The position numbers were made by a program, and so were the translations under genes. Of a stretch of 62,795 bases of DNA, positions 1-9,070 are shown piece after piece; position 1 is the stretch's first letter, and each line of letters begins with the position of its first letter. The DNA lies in the NCBI GenBank assembly GCA_017882285.1, contig JADGPS010000006.1, positions 1 to 62,795 of the forward strand. Direction: 5' to 3'. This DNA is from Paludibacter sp. (GTDB taxonomy: Bacteria; Bacteroidota; Bacteroidia; Bacteroidales; Paludibacteraceae). A model generated the notes under the pieces. The model ran no database searches. It was given only the letters and a program-made list of their open reading frames with translations, and was not told the origin of the DNA.

Positions 1-402
1 TTTCAGGCTTCGATTGATTACCTGTCGAAACAAAAAATGCTGGGATTTGATACCGAAACCAAACCGGCATTTAAAAAAGGAGTTGTGTATGAAGTTGCTT
101 TGTTGCAATTAGCTACCGAAGATCGTGCCTTTTTGTTCAGACTGAATAAAATGGGTTTGCCAAATGCGCTTATCTATGCAGGTATTTGGCCATTGGCCAT
201 TGATGGATTGGGCAAGTTTACAAATTTAGGATCGTCATTATTGGTAATGGGTCTTTCCGGAAGTGCTATTATTCCGTTGGTTTATAGTGCCATTGCTGAA
301 AAAACGAACATGATGACGGCTTACTGGGTTTTAATCCCTTGTTTCATTTATCTTATATTTTATGCCACAATTGGCCACAAAATAAAACGTTGGTCAAAAT
401 AA
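1..402 (+). CDS. Chimeric ORF: 3'-5' exonuclease N-terminal piece fused to sugar MFS transporter C-terminal piece (5' partial)
   Basis: The frame is open to the window edge; the first internal ATG is at 37. The first ~50 codons look like the start of a DnaQ/RNase D-like 3'-5' exonuclease: LGFDTETKP carries the ExoI Asp-Glu metal ligands, followed by VALLQLATEDRAFLFRLNK. From about base 165 the protein becomes the C-terminal end of a FucP/NagP-type sugar transporter: IWPLAIDGLGKFT, then two hydrophobic helices, then a basic tail ending at 402. Both parts are fragments, since the exonuclease lacks its other motifs and the transporter lacks about ten helices. The join lies near MGLPNAL (151-171), a stretch either family could carry. 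The transporter half fits nagA 14 bases downstream. It may be a real deletion/recombination or an assembly join; a functional product is unlikely. Confidence 0.7.
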   Translation, partial: FQASIDYLSKQKMLGFDTETKPAFKKGVVYEVALLQLATEDRAFLFRLNKMGLPNALIYAGIWPLAIDGLGKFTNLGSSLLVMGLSGSAIIPLVYSAIAEKTNMMTAYWVLIPCFIYLIFYATIGHKIKRWSK

Positions 403-415
403 TTTCAATTTAGCT

Positions 416-1597
416 ATGCAAAAAACAATTATAAAAAACGGGCAAATTATTACACCCTATCGCAATTTAGGATTGGGATATGTTGTGATTGAAGGTGGAA
501 AAATTTTGGAGGTTGGCGCAGGAGAGATTGAACTATCCAATGCAAAGGTAATCGATGCACAAGGGGCATATATTGCACCAGGTTTTATCGACTTACATAC
601 ACATGGCGCTGGTAATGCCGACTTTATGGATGGCACAGTAGAAGCATACCTGCAAGCCGCACGTACACACGCCATGCATGGCACAACGTTGTTATATCCA
701 ACGACACTTACCAGTACCAATGATTTGTTGTTCAACACTTTTGATATTTACAAACAAGCAAAAGAAAAAAATACGGATGGTGCCGCTTTCGGTGGAATAC
801 ATCTTGAAGGTCCCTACTTTGCCTACGAGCAACGTGGAGCTCAAGATCCCCGTTTCCTTCGTAATCCTGATCCCAAAGAATATCTTGAAATTCTCGATAG
901 GTCAGACGATATTGCCCGATGGAGTATTGCCCCTGAATTGCCAGGAGCATTGGCTTTTGGAAGAGAATTAGTAAAAAGAGGTATTCAACCAGCCATTGCA
1001 CATACCAATGCAATTTATGAAGAAGTATTAGACGCTTTCGAAAACGGCTTTCGCCACATTACTCATTTCTATTCATGTATGACGGGTATTACTCGTCGAA
1101 ATGCGTTCCGTTATGCTGGAGTTATAGAAAGCGGGTACCTGATAGATGGTATGACAGTTGAGATAATTGCTGATGGAGTGCACGTCCCCGAAAGTTTGCT
1201 CAAACTAATTTATAAAATAAAAGGACCGGAAAATATAGCTTTAGTGACGGATTCTATGAGAGCTGCTGGTATGCCTGAAGGAAGAAGTATTTTGGGCGGA
1301 CTGAAAGATGGCCAAGAGGTACTCGTTGAAGATGGTGTGGCGAAATTGCTTGACCGTACTGCCTTTGCCGGAAGCGTTGCTACTGCTGATAGATTGGTAC
1401 GAACAATGCATCAAGTTGGAGAGGTTCCATTGGTAGATTGCGTTCGAATGATGACTGCTACACCGGCACGAATAGCAGGAATTGATAATCGAAAAGGGAG
1501 TTTGTTACCCGGAAAAGATGCAGATATTGTAATTTTTGATGAAAATATTAATATAAAAACAACAATAATAGAAGGAAATGTTATCTACAAAAACTAA
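416..1597 (+). CDS. nagA: N-acetylglucosamine-6-phosphate deacetylase
   Basis: Cytoplasmic enzyme that removes acetate from GlcNAc-6-P to give GlcN-6-P. At 393 residues it has full family length. Amidohydrolase-fold landmarks are in order: the HTHG motif near residue 62 (IDLHTHGAGNADFMDG), HLEGPYF with the metal-binding Glu, histidines in IAHTNAIYEE and HITHFYSCMTG, and the catalytic Asp279 in LVTDSMRAAGMPEG. The start ATG at 416 follows the chimeric transporter ORF by 14 bases. The 3' end overlaps the next gene by 20 bases, so nagA and the deaminase are translationally coupled, as expected for two successive steps of one pathway. Confidence 0.95.
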   Translation: MQKTIIKNGQIITPYRNLGLGYVVIEGGKILEVGAGEIELSNAKVIDAQGAYIAPGFIDLHTHGAGNADFMDGTVEAYLQAARTHAMHGTTLLYPTTLTSTNDLLFNTFDIYKQAKEKNTDGAAFGGIHLEGPYFAYEQRGAQDPRFLRNPDPKEYLEILDRSDDIARWSIAPELPGALAFGRELVKRGIQPAIAHTNAIYEEVLDAFENGFRHITHFYSCMTGITRRNAFRYAGVIESGYLIDGMTVEIIADGVHVPESLLKLIYKIKGPENIALVTDSMRAAGMPEGRSILGGLKDGQEVLVEDGVAKLLDRTAFAGSVATADRLVRTMHQVGEVPLVDCVRMMTATPARIAGIDNRKGSLLPGKDADIVIFDENINIKTTIIEGNVIYKN

Positions 1598-2369
1598 AAC
1601 AGGTGAAACAATTTTCGAGAAAGAAAAGTTGACGGTGAAAATTTTTTCTACTCAAAAGAGAATGGGAAAAGTTGCAGCGCAAGATGTTTCGGATATTATA
1701 AAGTATCTTTTAGAAAAAAAAGATGAAATAAATATTATTTTTGCTGCGGCACCATCGCAGCAAGAGTTCATGCATTATCTTACGATGGATAAATCCATTG
1801 ATTGGAGTCGAATCAATGCCTTTCATATGGATGAATACATCGGACTTCCGGAAAATACTTCACAGAGTTTTGGAAATTTCCTGAAAGAACGACTGTTTGA
1901 TAAGGTTCCTTTTAAAAATGTATATTACATCAATAGTCAATCTAATGATTTGAAAATAGAGTGTGAACGATATTCAAAATTGTTGCAGGATAACCCGGTT
2001 GATATTGTATGTCTGGGTATTGGAGAAAATGGTCACATTGCATTTAATGACCCTCATGTGGCTGATTTTAACGATTTAAAATCAGTTAAAGTCGTTGAGT
2101 TGGAATTAGCTTGTCGTCAACAACAGGTGAATGAAAACTGTTTTTCTTCATTAGATTTAGTTCCTACTCACGCATTGACACTTACCATACCAACTCTGAT
2201 GAAAGCTGAATTTATGTTTTGTATAGTGCCCGCTTCTAACAAAGCTGAAGCTGTATATCGTACGTTGTCGGAGAAAATAGACGAACGGTGTCCTGCAACT
2301 ATTTTAAGGACTAAAAACAAAGCTATTCTTTACCTCGATGCTGACAGTTCTGTTTTATTAAACAAGTAA
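1578..2369 (+). CDS. nagB: Glucosamine-6-phosphate deaminase (NagB family)
   Basis: Converts GlcN-6-P to fructose-6-P and ammonia, the step after NagA. It has 263 residues of the NagB/6-phosphogluconolactonase fold. HMDEYIGLP contains the proton-abstracting Asp (D85), and GIGENGHIAFNDP contains the ring-opening His (H153). The ENGH form replaces the NDGH of the E. coli enzyme, which is common in the wider family. It starts inside the end of nagA. The N-terminus is slightly extended before the conserved part, and a second Met at residue 29 exists but would leave a large gap after nagA. Neighbours strongly support deaminase over gluconolactonase. Confidence 0.88.
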   Translation: MLSTKTKTGETIFEKEKLTVKIFSTQKRMGKVAAQDVSDIIKYLLEKKDEINIIFAAAPSQQEFMHYLTMDKSIDWSRINAFHMDEYIGLPENTSQSFGNFLKERLFDKVPFKNVYYINSQSNDLKIECERYSKLLQDNPVDIVCLGIGENGHIAFNDPHVADFNDLKSVKVVELELACRQQQVNENCFSSLDLVPTHALTLTIPTLMKAEFMFCIVPASNKAEAVYRTLSEKIDERCPATILRTKNKAILYLDADSSVLLNK

Positions 2370-2491
2370 GAGTTGAATATTATGTACTTGTAGTAATTTA
2401 TTGATATGTCGTTTGGTCTATAAAATTTTAAATGTCAACGATATAGTAGTTGTTGATTGTTCATTATTCATTACTTAATAAAAAATATATT

Positions 2492-3499
2492 ATGAAAGTT
2501 AGATTCCTTCTTTTCGCGTTCGTTTTGTTTTTGGCTGTGTCTTCGTATGCACAGGGGAAAATTAAAATTGGGATTATCGGTTTGGATACGTCGCATTCGC
2601 CTGAGTTCATTAAACTGTTAAACGATGAAAATCCTAAAGCCGAATATGCCGGATTTCAGGTTGTGTCTGCTTACCCCTACGGCTCAAAAACTATAAAATC
2701 AAGTTATGACCGTATTCCTAAATATACTGAAGAAGTCCAAAAATACGGAGTAAAAATAGTGTCTTCAATTTCCGAATTGTTGAAAGATGTGGATTGTGTA
2801 ATGTTAGAAACAAATGATGGAAATGCACATTTGGAACAAGCCGCAGAAGTTTTAAAAGCGGGGAAAATTATGTTTATCGACAAACCAGTAGGGGCTTCTC
2901 TCTCTCAGACAATTGCAATTTTTGAACTTGCAAGAAAATACAATGTTCCTATTTTTTCTTCTTCTTCGCTAAGATTTGTTCCACAAAATCAAAAATTAAA
3001 TCGCGGCGAATATGGTAAAGTGTTGGGAGCCGACTGTTATTCCCCTTCACCAAGCGAACCATCTCACCCCGATTTCTCATGGTATGGAATTCATGGTGTG
3101 GAAACATTATTCACTGTTATGGGAATGGGTTGCATAGCCGTAAATAGAATGTCGTCGGAAGGGACCGATGTAGTTGTCGGTTTGTGGAATGATGGTCGGA
3201 TTGGAACATTCCGAGGCAGACGCCCTGGCAATAACATTTACGGAGGTACTGCTTTTTGTGAAAAAGAGACAATTGCTGTTGGCGGATATCAAGGATATGG
3301 TTTCCTTTTGGAAGAAATATTGAAGTTTTTCAAAACCCGAATAGCCCCAGTTTCTGAAAAAGAAACTTTAGAAATTTTTACCTTTATGGAGGCTTCTAAT
3401 GAGAGCAAACAACAAAAAGGAAAAATTATTTACATGGAAGATACCTATAAAAAAGGCCTGAGAGAAGCTAAAAAGATGATTGCAAAAAACAAATTGTAA
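2492..3499 (+). CDS. Exported Gfo/Idh/MocA-family protein
   Basis: I start at 2492 (MKVRFLLFAFVLFLAVSSYAQ) because this gives a clean signal peptide; an in-frame ATG at 2450 only adds 14 unhelpful residues. The mature part begins with an NAD-fold strand, IKIGIIGLDTSHSPEF, in which the usual GxGxxG is altered to GxxGxxxSH. The dinucleotide-domain motif FIDKPVGAS, with the Lys-Pro pair typical of the family, follows near residue 125. The C-terminal part (SFSWYGIHGVET region) resembles the substrate domain. It probably acts in the periplasm on a sugar, with tightly bound NAD as in GH109-type relatives, but the reaction cannot be stated. It sits between nagB and a second dehydrogenase-like lipoprotein. 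Confidence 0.8.
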   Translation: MKVRFLLFAFVLFLAVSSYAQGKIKIGIIGLDTSHSPEFIKLLNDENPKAEYAGFQVVSAYPYGSKTIKSSYDRIPKYTEEVQKYGVKIVSSISELLKDVDCVMLETNDGNAHLEQAAEVLKAGKIMFIDKPVGASLSQTIAIFELARKYNVPIFSSSSLRFVPQNQKLNRGEYGKVLGADCYSPSPSEPSHPDFSWYGIHGVETLFTVMGMGCIAVNRMSSEGTDVVVGLWNDGRIGTFRGRRPGNNIYGGTAFCEKETIAVGGYQGYGFLLEEILKFFKTRIAPVSEKETLEIFTFMEASNESKQQKGKIIYMEDTYKKGLREAKKMIAKNKL

Positions 3500-3540
3500 C
3501 CGCATTTTCCCCCGAAAGAAAAAATTATATTTTTAAAAAA

Positions 3541-4926
3541 ATGTATATGAAATATTTGATGTTTTTAATGTTGATTTTACTAACAACTTGTCAATCAAAA
3601 CAGAAAACGAATGAGTTTTCTGGACAAGACAGTGAGGTTAAATTAATGGTGCTGGCACCTGGGCATTTCCATGCGGATTTGCTGCAAAAAGCCGTTTCAA
3701 GTCGGATCAACGACAGTGTTTATGTGTATGCTCAGGAAGGCGTTGAACTGAACCAGTATTTATCACGTATTGAATCGTATAATCAACGGGATGAGAACCC
3801 TACTTCCTGGAATGAACTGGTGTATTCCGGAGACGATTTTTTGAAAAAAATGCTGGCGGAGAAAAAAGGAAATGTGGTTGTATTGGCCGGGAATAATCAA
3901 AAAAAAACCAATTACATTCTTCAATCAATCAACGCGGGTTTCAATGTCCTTTCGGATAAACCAATGGCAATTAATAAAGAAAATTTTCAAATATTGGAGC
4001 GGGCTTTCAAAAATGCTGAGCAAAAAAATGTTTTACTGTATGATATTATGACAGAACGTTATGATATATTGAATATTATCGAACGACAATTGATGAAAGA
4101 TGAGGCTCTCTTTGGTAGAATTCAGTTAGGGACAACAGATGCTCCGGCGGTCTCTTTAGAAAGTGTACATCATTTTTATAAAAATGTCACAGGGTCGCCT
4201 TTGATCAGACCTGCATGGTATTATGATGTAGAACAACAGGGAGAGGGAATTGTAGATGTAACAACTCACCTGATTGATTTGGTGAACTGGAAGTGTTTTC
4301 CTGATATTGCCCTGGATTATAAGAAAGATGTAAAACTATTATCTGCAAAACATTGGACAACTAATCTAACTTTAGACCAATTTTCAAAATCGACACAACT
4401 GAAAGAATATCCGGGATATTTGCAAAAATATATATCTGATAATAAATTAAAAATATATGCCAACGGTATTATTAATTATCAAATAAAAGGAGTCAATATA
4501 GTACTCAAAGTGGTATGGAATTTTCAAGCACCTGAAGGTGAAGGAGATACATATAGTTCAATTATAACAGGTTCAAAAGCGACGCTGCAGATTATTCAAA
4601 ATAAGGAGCAATCATTTACCACACAATTATATATCAAAAAGGCAAAAGAAGTGGGTGATAATGAATTTAAAACAAATCTCGAAAAAGCAATCAAGAAAAT
4701 TCAGAAAACTTATCCGTTTGTTTCTATAAAATTTGAAGAGAAATTAATAAGAGTGGATGTTCCTTCTGAGTTTAGAGAAGGAGATGAGGCTCATTTTTCA
4801 CATGTTGCCGAAAAATACTTCGATTTTTTAGTCCATCGGAATATGCCTGACTGGGAAATTCCTAATATGCTCACTAAATATTACATCACTACCAGTGCCC
4901 TCGAATTGGCCAAACAATCAGAATAA
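3541..4926 (+). CDS. Lipoprotein with Gfo/Idh/MocA fold and Bacteroidota-type oxidoreductase C-terminal domain
   Basis: The N-terminus MYMKYLMFLMLILLTTCQSK is a signal with a lipobox-like LTTC, so the protein is probably lipid-anchored; ATG 3547 is an equally good start. VLAPGHFHADLLQKA followed by VVVLAGNNQKK and LSDKPMAI (Lys-Pro) marks a Rossmann domain in about residues 35-150. Residues 190-461 match my memory of the putative oxidoreductase C-terminal family found in Bacteroidota: HHFYKNVTGSPLIRPAWYYD, then VDVTTHLIDLVNW. It lies 41 bases after another exported member of the same superfamily, so the two are likely co-transcribed and work on the same sugar. Substrate unknown. Confidence 0.78.
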   Translation: MYMKYLMFLMLILLTTCQSKQKTNEFSGQDSEVKLMVLAPGHFHADLLQKAVSSRINDSVYVYAQEGVELNQYLSRIESYNQRDENPTSWNELVYSGDDFLKKMLAEKKGNVVVLAGNNQKKTNYILQSINAGFNVLSDKPMAINKENFQILERAFKNAEQKNVLLYDIMTERYDILNIIERQLMKDEALFGRIQLGTTDAPAVSLESVHHFYKNVTGSPLIRPAWYYDVEQQGEGIVDVTTHLIDLVNWKCFPDIALDYKKDVKLLSAKHWTTNLTLDQFSKSTQLKEYPGYLQKYISDNKLKIYANGIINYQIKGVNIVLKVVWNFQAPEGEGDTYSSIITGSKATLQIIQNKEQSFTTQLYIKKAKEVGDNEFKTNLEKAIKKIQKTYPFVSIKFEEKLIRVDVPSEFREGDEAHFSHVAEKYFDFLVHRNMPDWEIPNMLTKYYITTSALELAKQSE

Positions 4927-5325
4927 CAAAAATGGATTCTTGTTATTGTAATTATGAGGAATAATCAGGTTGATTCTAAAATTATTTAAAAAGAAAAAAC
5001 AATAAATCACTTAGAAAGTTTACAACATATTTCTCCTTTCACCGGTATTTAAGACAAAATCATTGATTAAAAAGCCAAAGAATAATTAAAAAAACGGATT
5101 GAAACAACGAAAATCCAATTAAGTCGAAATTGATTTTCAAAATTATACGGTTTTAGACTCTTCTTTTAGATCACATTTTAATTCATTTTTAACCGCCTGA
5201 CTCATTTAAGCTCCGAAATGGGTTTAGTGGTAAAACTATAAATGATATTTTATTAAGGTTAATCAAATGAATCGGGAATGTTCGATATTTACGACCAATG
5301 TAAATTAGTAACAAATAAGAGTGCA
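4927..5325. other. Intergenic region without a recognisable gene
   Basis: 399 AT-rich bases between the second oxidoreductase-like gene and the MFS gene. I see no open frame with family resemblance, no strong hairpin followed by a T run and no clean TAnnTTTG box. A promoter for the MFS-epimerase pair may lie here, but I cannot place it. Confidence 0.4.
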
Positions 5326-6726
5326 ATGAAATCAACAATCAATATAGGATATGTTATTTTTTTGTCCGTCATAGCCTCGTTAGGAGGCTTCCTCTTCGGT
5401 TACGATACGGCAGTTATCTCTGGAACTATAGCACAGGTAACTTTTCTTTTCTCCCTGGATACTATTCAGCAAGGATGGTTTGTGGGTTGTGCGCTGGTAG
5501 GTTCAATTATCGGGGTGTTATGTGCCGGTGTGCTAAGTGATAAATTCGGGAGAAAAAAAACTATGATTCTCTCAGCAATCCTTTTCTCTATTTCTGGAAT
5601 TGGATGTGCTATATCCGCTAGTTTTGACCAATTAGTGTTTTATCGTATCATTGGTGGAGTGGGTATTGGAGTAGTGTCTATTATCTCTCCACTTTATATT
5701 TCTGAAGTTTCAATCTCCAAATATAGAGGACGGTTCGTTTCTCTGTACCAATTGACTATAACTATTGGATTTTTAGGAGCTTATTTGGTAAACTATTGGT
5801 TGCTCCAATATTCATTAGTCGGTGCAGAAAATTTGTCACACCCCTTGTTGTTGAAAATTTTCCATATAGAAGCATGGAGAGGAATGCTTGGAATGGAATC
5901 CCTTCCTGCACTGTTTTTCTTACTTGTTATCTTCTTTATTCCTGAAAGTCCGCGCTGGTTGATTCTGAAGAGACAGGAAAAGCCAGCCCTACGTATATTG
6001 CAGCGTATTTATGGAAGCAAAGAAGTTGCGGAGTTTGAATTAAGCCAAACCAGACAAGTGGCTATAGCAGAGACCAAGTCAGAGTGGAGATTGATACTGA
6101 AACCGGGTATATTCAAAGCGGTGTTGATTGGAGTTGCCATTGCCATTTTGGGACAGTTCATGGGAGTCAACGCAGTACTTTATTACGGGCCTACAATCTT
6201 TGAAAGCAGCGGATTTTCCGGTGGTGACTCGTTGTTTTATCAAGTGTTGGTGGGTATGGTAAATATGCTAACTACTTTGCTGGCTATTGCAATTATCGAC
6301 AAAGTGGGACGTAAGAAAATGATCTACTATGGGGTGTCAGGCATGGTAATTACTTTGCTTTTCATTGCCTTTTACTTTATCAAAGGGAAAGAGTTGGGCA
6401 TATCAAATATCTTCCTGCTTGTCTGCTTCCTGGCGTACATCTTCTGTTGTGCCATCTCAATCTGTGCCGTAATCTGGGTATTACTCTCCGAAATGTATCC
6501 TATCAAAGTTCGCGGACTGGCTATGTCTATCGCTGGATTTTCCTTGTGGGTAGGAACGTTTCTTATCGGTCAGCTCACTCCCTGGATGCTTAAGAATATC
6601 ACACCGGGAGGAACATTTATCCTTTTTGCCGTGATGTGCGTGCCTTACATTTTGATAATTTGGAAACTAGTACCGGAAACTACGGGAAAATCATTGGAAG
6701 AAATCGAAAAGATGTGGGAAAAGTAG
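5326..6726 (+). CDS. Sugar-porter family MFS transporter
   Basis: Inner-membrane sugar:proton symporter of the XylE/GalP type with twelve hydrophobic segments. Signatures: GGFLFGYDTAVISG in helix 1, DKFGRKKTMI between helices 2 and 3, PESPRWLI at the end of helix 6, DKVGRKKMIYYG between 8 and 9, and PETTGKSLEEIEKMW at the C-terminus. I prefer ATG 5326 (MKSTINIGYVIF), which places helix 1 at the usual distance; the in-frame ATG at 5278 adds 16 polar residues not expected in the family. It lies 156 bases upstream of the 2-epimerase, suggesting uptake of an amino sugar such as ManNAc, GlcNAc or MurNAc, but the family usually carries neutral hexoses or pentoses. Confidence 0.88.
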   Translation: MKSTINIGYVIFLSVIASLGGFLFGYDTAVISGTIAQVTFLFSLDTIQQGWFVGCALVGSIIGVLCAGVLSDKFGRKKTMILSAILFSISGIGCAISASFDQLVFYRIIGGVGIGVVSIISPLYISEVSISKYRGRFVSLYQLTITIGFLGAYLVNYWLLQYSLVGAENLSHPLLLKIFHIEAWRGMLGMESLPALFFLLVIFFIPESPRWLILKRQEKPALRILQRIYGSKEVAEFELSQTRQVAIAETKSEWRLILKPGIFKAVLIGVAIAILGQFMGVNAVLYYGPTIFESSGFSGGDSLFYQVLVGMVNMLTTLLAIAIIDKVGRKKMIYYGVSGMVITLLFIAFYFIKGKELGISNIFLLVCFLAYIFCCAISICAVIWVLLSEMYPIKVRGLAMSIAGFSLWVGTFLIGQLTPWMLKNITPGGTFILFAVMCVPYILIIWKLVPETTGKSLEEIEKMWEK

Positions 6727-6882
6727 GTTCATTTTTCAAGTAATATTATATTTTAGGTTAAATTCTAAAGATTAAATGATCTACACAAATACACAAAAGG
6801 TTGTACTAATAATCAAAGTAAAAGCATTAATTAAAAACATTAGAGAATCAATTAAACTAAAATTTTTTTTAAATATAGAATT

Positions 6883-8049
6883 ATGGACTTTAAAAGTTTA
6901 GCAAAACAATACAAAGATGAACTCTTGGACAGTGTTCTTCCTTTCTGGCTTGAAAACTCGCAGGATAAAGAGTTTGGAGGCTATTTTAGTTGTCTTGACA
7001 GAGACGGTTCCGTTTATGATACCGACAAATTCGTGTGGATGCAAGGGCGCGAAGTGTGGATGTTTGCAATGCTCTACAATAAAGTTGAGAAGAAGCAAGA
7101 ATGGCTGGATTGCGCTGTGCAAGGAGGAGAATTCCTGAAGAAATATGGTCACGACGGCAATTATAACTGGTATTTCGCCCTCGACCGTAAAGGAAAGCCG
7201 CTGATTGAGCCATATAACATCTTTTCGTATACCTTTGCCACGATGGCTTTCGGACAACTCAGTCTGGCTACCGGAAATGAGGAGTATGCCGAGATTACCA
7301 AAAAGACTTTTGACATAATCCTCTCCAAAGTAGACAATCCCAAAGGCAAATGGAACAAAGTATACCCTGGAACCCGGAATCTGAAGAACTTTGCCCTCCC
7401 GATGATCCTTTGCAATCTGGCATTGGAAATTGAGCCTTTACTGGATAAAGCCTTCTTAAATAAAACCACTGATACGTGCATCCATGAAGTGATGGAGGTT
7501 TTTTACCGTCCTGAATTAGGTGGAATTATCATTGAGAGTGTAACCTCGGAAGGATATCTGTCCGATACGTTCGATGGACGTTTGGTTGACCCCGGACACT
7601 CAATCGAAGCCATGTGGTTCATTATGGATTTGGGAAAACGCCTCAATCGTCCCGACCTGATAGAGAAGGCTAAAAATATTACTCTCACCATGCTTAACTA
7701 TGGTTGGGATAAAGAATTCGGCGGAATCTATTATTTCATGGATCGTATGGGATGCCCGACACAGCAACTGGAATGGGATCAGAAACTCTGGTGGGTACAC
7801 ATCGAAACCTTGATATCACTTCTTAAAGGTTACCAATTAACCGGCTCAAAAGAATGTCTGGAATGGTTCGAGAAAGTACACGACTACGTCTGGACACACT
7901 TTAAAGATCCAGAATATCCGGAGTGGTATGGTTATCTGAACCGTCGTGGAGAAGTTCTTCTTCCCCTAAAAGGAGGAAAATGGAAAGGTTGCTTCCATGT
8001 TCCACGCGGGCTTTATCAGTGCTGGCAAGTGCTGGAGCAACTGGAATAA
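6883..8049 (+). CDS. N-acylglucosamine 2-epimerase (AGE family)
   Basis: Interconverts ManNAc and GlcNAc in the cytoplasm; an (alpha/alpha)6-barrel enzyme of 388 residues, the usual length. Conserved features: FVWMQGREVWMFAMLYN near residue 50, NIFSYTFATMAF near 113, His239 in DPGHSIEAMWF and His372 in GCFHVPRGLYQCW. These positions match the two histidines known to be essential in the Anabaena AGE. AGE-type epimerases replace NanE in the sialic-acid pathway of Bacteroides fragilis, but no NanA-type lyase is visible here. A related cellobiose 2-epimerase function is possible; the amino-sugar neighbours favour ManNAc/GlcNAc. Confidence 0.87.
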   Translation: MDFKSLAKQYKDELLDSVLPFWLENSQDKEFGGYFSCLDRDGSVYDTDKFVWMQGREVWMFAMLYNKVEKKQEWLDCAVQGGEFLKKYGHDGNYNWYFALDRKGKPLIEPYNIFSYTFATMAFGQLSLATGNEEYAEITKKTFDIILSKVDNPKGKWNKVYPGTRNLKNFALPMILCNLALEIEPLLDKAFLNKTTDTCIHEVMEVFYRPELGGIIIESVTSEGYLSDTFDGRLVDPGHSIEAMWFIMDLGKRLNRPDLIEKAKNITLTMLNYGWDKEFGGIYYFMDRMGCPTQQLEWDQKLWWVHIETLISLLKGYQLTGSKECLEWFEKVHDYVWTHFKDPEYPEWYGYLNRRGEVLLPLKGGKWKGCFHVPRGLYQCWQVLEQLE

Positions 8050-8087
8050 AAGGCATTTGAATCGTTAACACAACTATAAAATCACAT

Positions 8088-8136
8088 GATTAATCAACGT
8101 AAAAACTTCTTGAAGGAATGTTATTAGTTGATTAAT
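8088..8136. repeat. 11-bp inverted repeat upstream of murQ
   Basis: GATTAATCAAC at 8088-8098 is exactly inverted as GTTGATTAATC at 8126-8136, with 27 bases between. Each arm contains the self-palindromic GATTAATC, so it could be a pair of operator half-sites as well as a weak RNA hairpin. It stands in the 199-base gap between the epimerase and murQ. Confidence 0.5.
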
Positions 8137-8248
8137 CTATAAAGGCACTGATTTTCACAGGATTAACCAAACAAAAAAAAACAACTGATTTTGCTGATTT
8201 TTAATTATTTAACTATAAGTTTAACGCACTATTGCATAAAATGGAACA

Positions 8249-9070
8249 ATGAAAAGACTGACAGAACAACCTTCGAAATACAATCATCTGGAAACGAAAA
8301 CGGTAGATGAACTTATCGCCAATATTAATAATGAAGACAAGCTGGTAGCTTTAGCTGTAGAAAAAATACTTCCCGATTTGAGTAAGCTAATTAGTGCGAT
8401 TGAAAAGCAACTTAAAAATGCCGGCAGAATGTTTTATCTCGGATGTGGTACAGGAGGCCGGCTTTCAGTATTGGATGCAATAGAATTACCCAATACCTAC
8501 GGGATTGAGAAAGGCGTTGTAAATGTTGTGCTGGCGGGAGGAGTCCGTAACTTGGTTGATGCTCTGGAAGAAAAAGAAGATGATATAAACGAAGGATGGG
8601 AATCGCTGTTAAAGGAAAATATTTCACTACGGGATATTGTTATCGGTATTTCGGCAAGCGGAACAACTCCATTTGTACTGGCTGCATTAAAAAAATGTAA
8701 GGAGAACGGTATTCCGTGCGGTTCGATTGTAAATAATCCAAATTCCCCCATATCGCAGTATTCTGATTATCCCATTGAAGTTATAACCGGACAAGAGTAT
8801 GTTACAGGTAGTACCCGAATGAAATGCGGAACTTCCCAAAAGATGATATTCGATATGATAAGTACAACAACCATGATACGTTTAGGAAGGGTTGAAGGTA
8901 ACAGTATGTTAAATGTACGATTGATTAACGATAAAATTGTGGATCGCTCGGTAAGGATGCTTCTCGAACGGACTGAATTAACAAATTATGATTACGCAAA
9001 AGAGATCATAATTAAATGTGGAAATGTCAAAAAATCAGAAGAGTATTTAAAAAAAATAGGAGTATTATGA
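8249..9070 (+). CDS. murQ: N-acetylmuramic acid 6-phosphate etherase
   Basis: Cleaves the lactyl ether of MurNAc-6-P to give GlcNAc-6-P, which then enters NagA. It is a SIS-fold enzyme of 273 residues, a little shorter than the ~300 of E. coli. Diagnostic segments: GCGTGGRLSVLDAIELPNTYG (first 20 residues given in part as GCGTGGRLSVLDAIELP) with the probable acid/base Glu79, VIGISASGTTPFV, and TGSTRMKCGTSQKM. The stop codon overlaps the start of the kinase gene in an ATGA quadruplet, so both proteins are made together. Tannerella forsythia has a comparable transporter-kinase-etherase set for MurNAc salvage, which supports a peptidoglycan-recycling role. Confidence 0.93.
   Translation: MKRLTEQPSKYNHLETKTVDELIANINNEDKLVALAVEKILPDLSKLISAIEKQLKNAGRMFYLGCGTGGRLSVLDAIELPNTYGIEKGVVNVVLAGGVRNLVDALEEKEDDINEGWESLLKENISLRDIVIGISASGTTPFVLAALKKCKENGIPCGSIVNNPNSPISQYSDYPIEVITGQEYVTGSTRMKCGTSQKMIFDMISTTTMIRLGRVEGNSMLNVRLINDKIVDRSVRMLLERTELTNYDYAKEIIIKCGNVKKSEEYLKKIGVL

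Noticed and set aside
1578-2369. 6-phosphogluconolactonase as the product of the nagB-like gene
   Set aside because: HMDEY and GHIAFN plus the overlap with nagA favour the deaminase.
2450-2491. Upstream ATG of the first oxidoreductase-like gene
   Set aside because: It would bury the signal peptide behind 14 residues; the ATG at 2492 is the natural start.
8137-8248. Riboswitch or small RNA upstream of murQ
   Set aside because: Only AT-rich sequence with CTGATTTT repeats; no conserved aptamer or stable stem was recognised.
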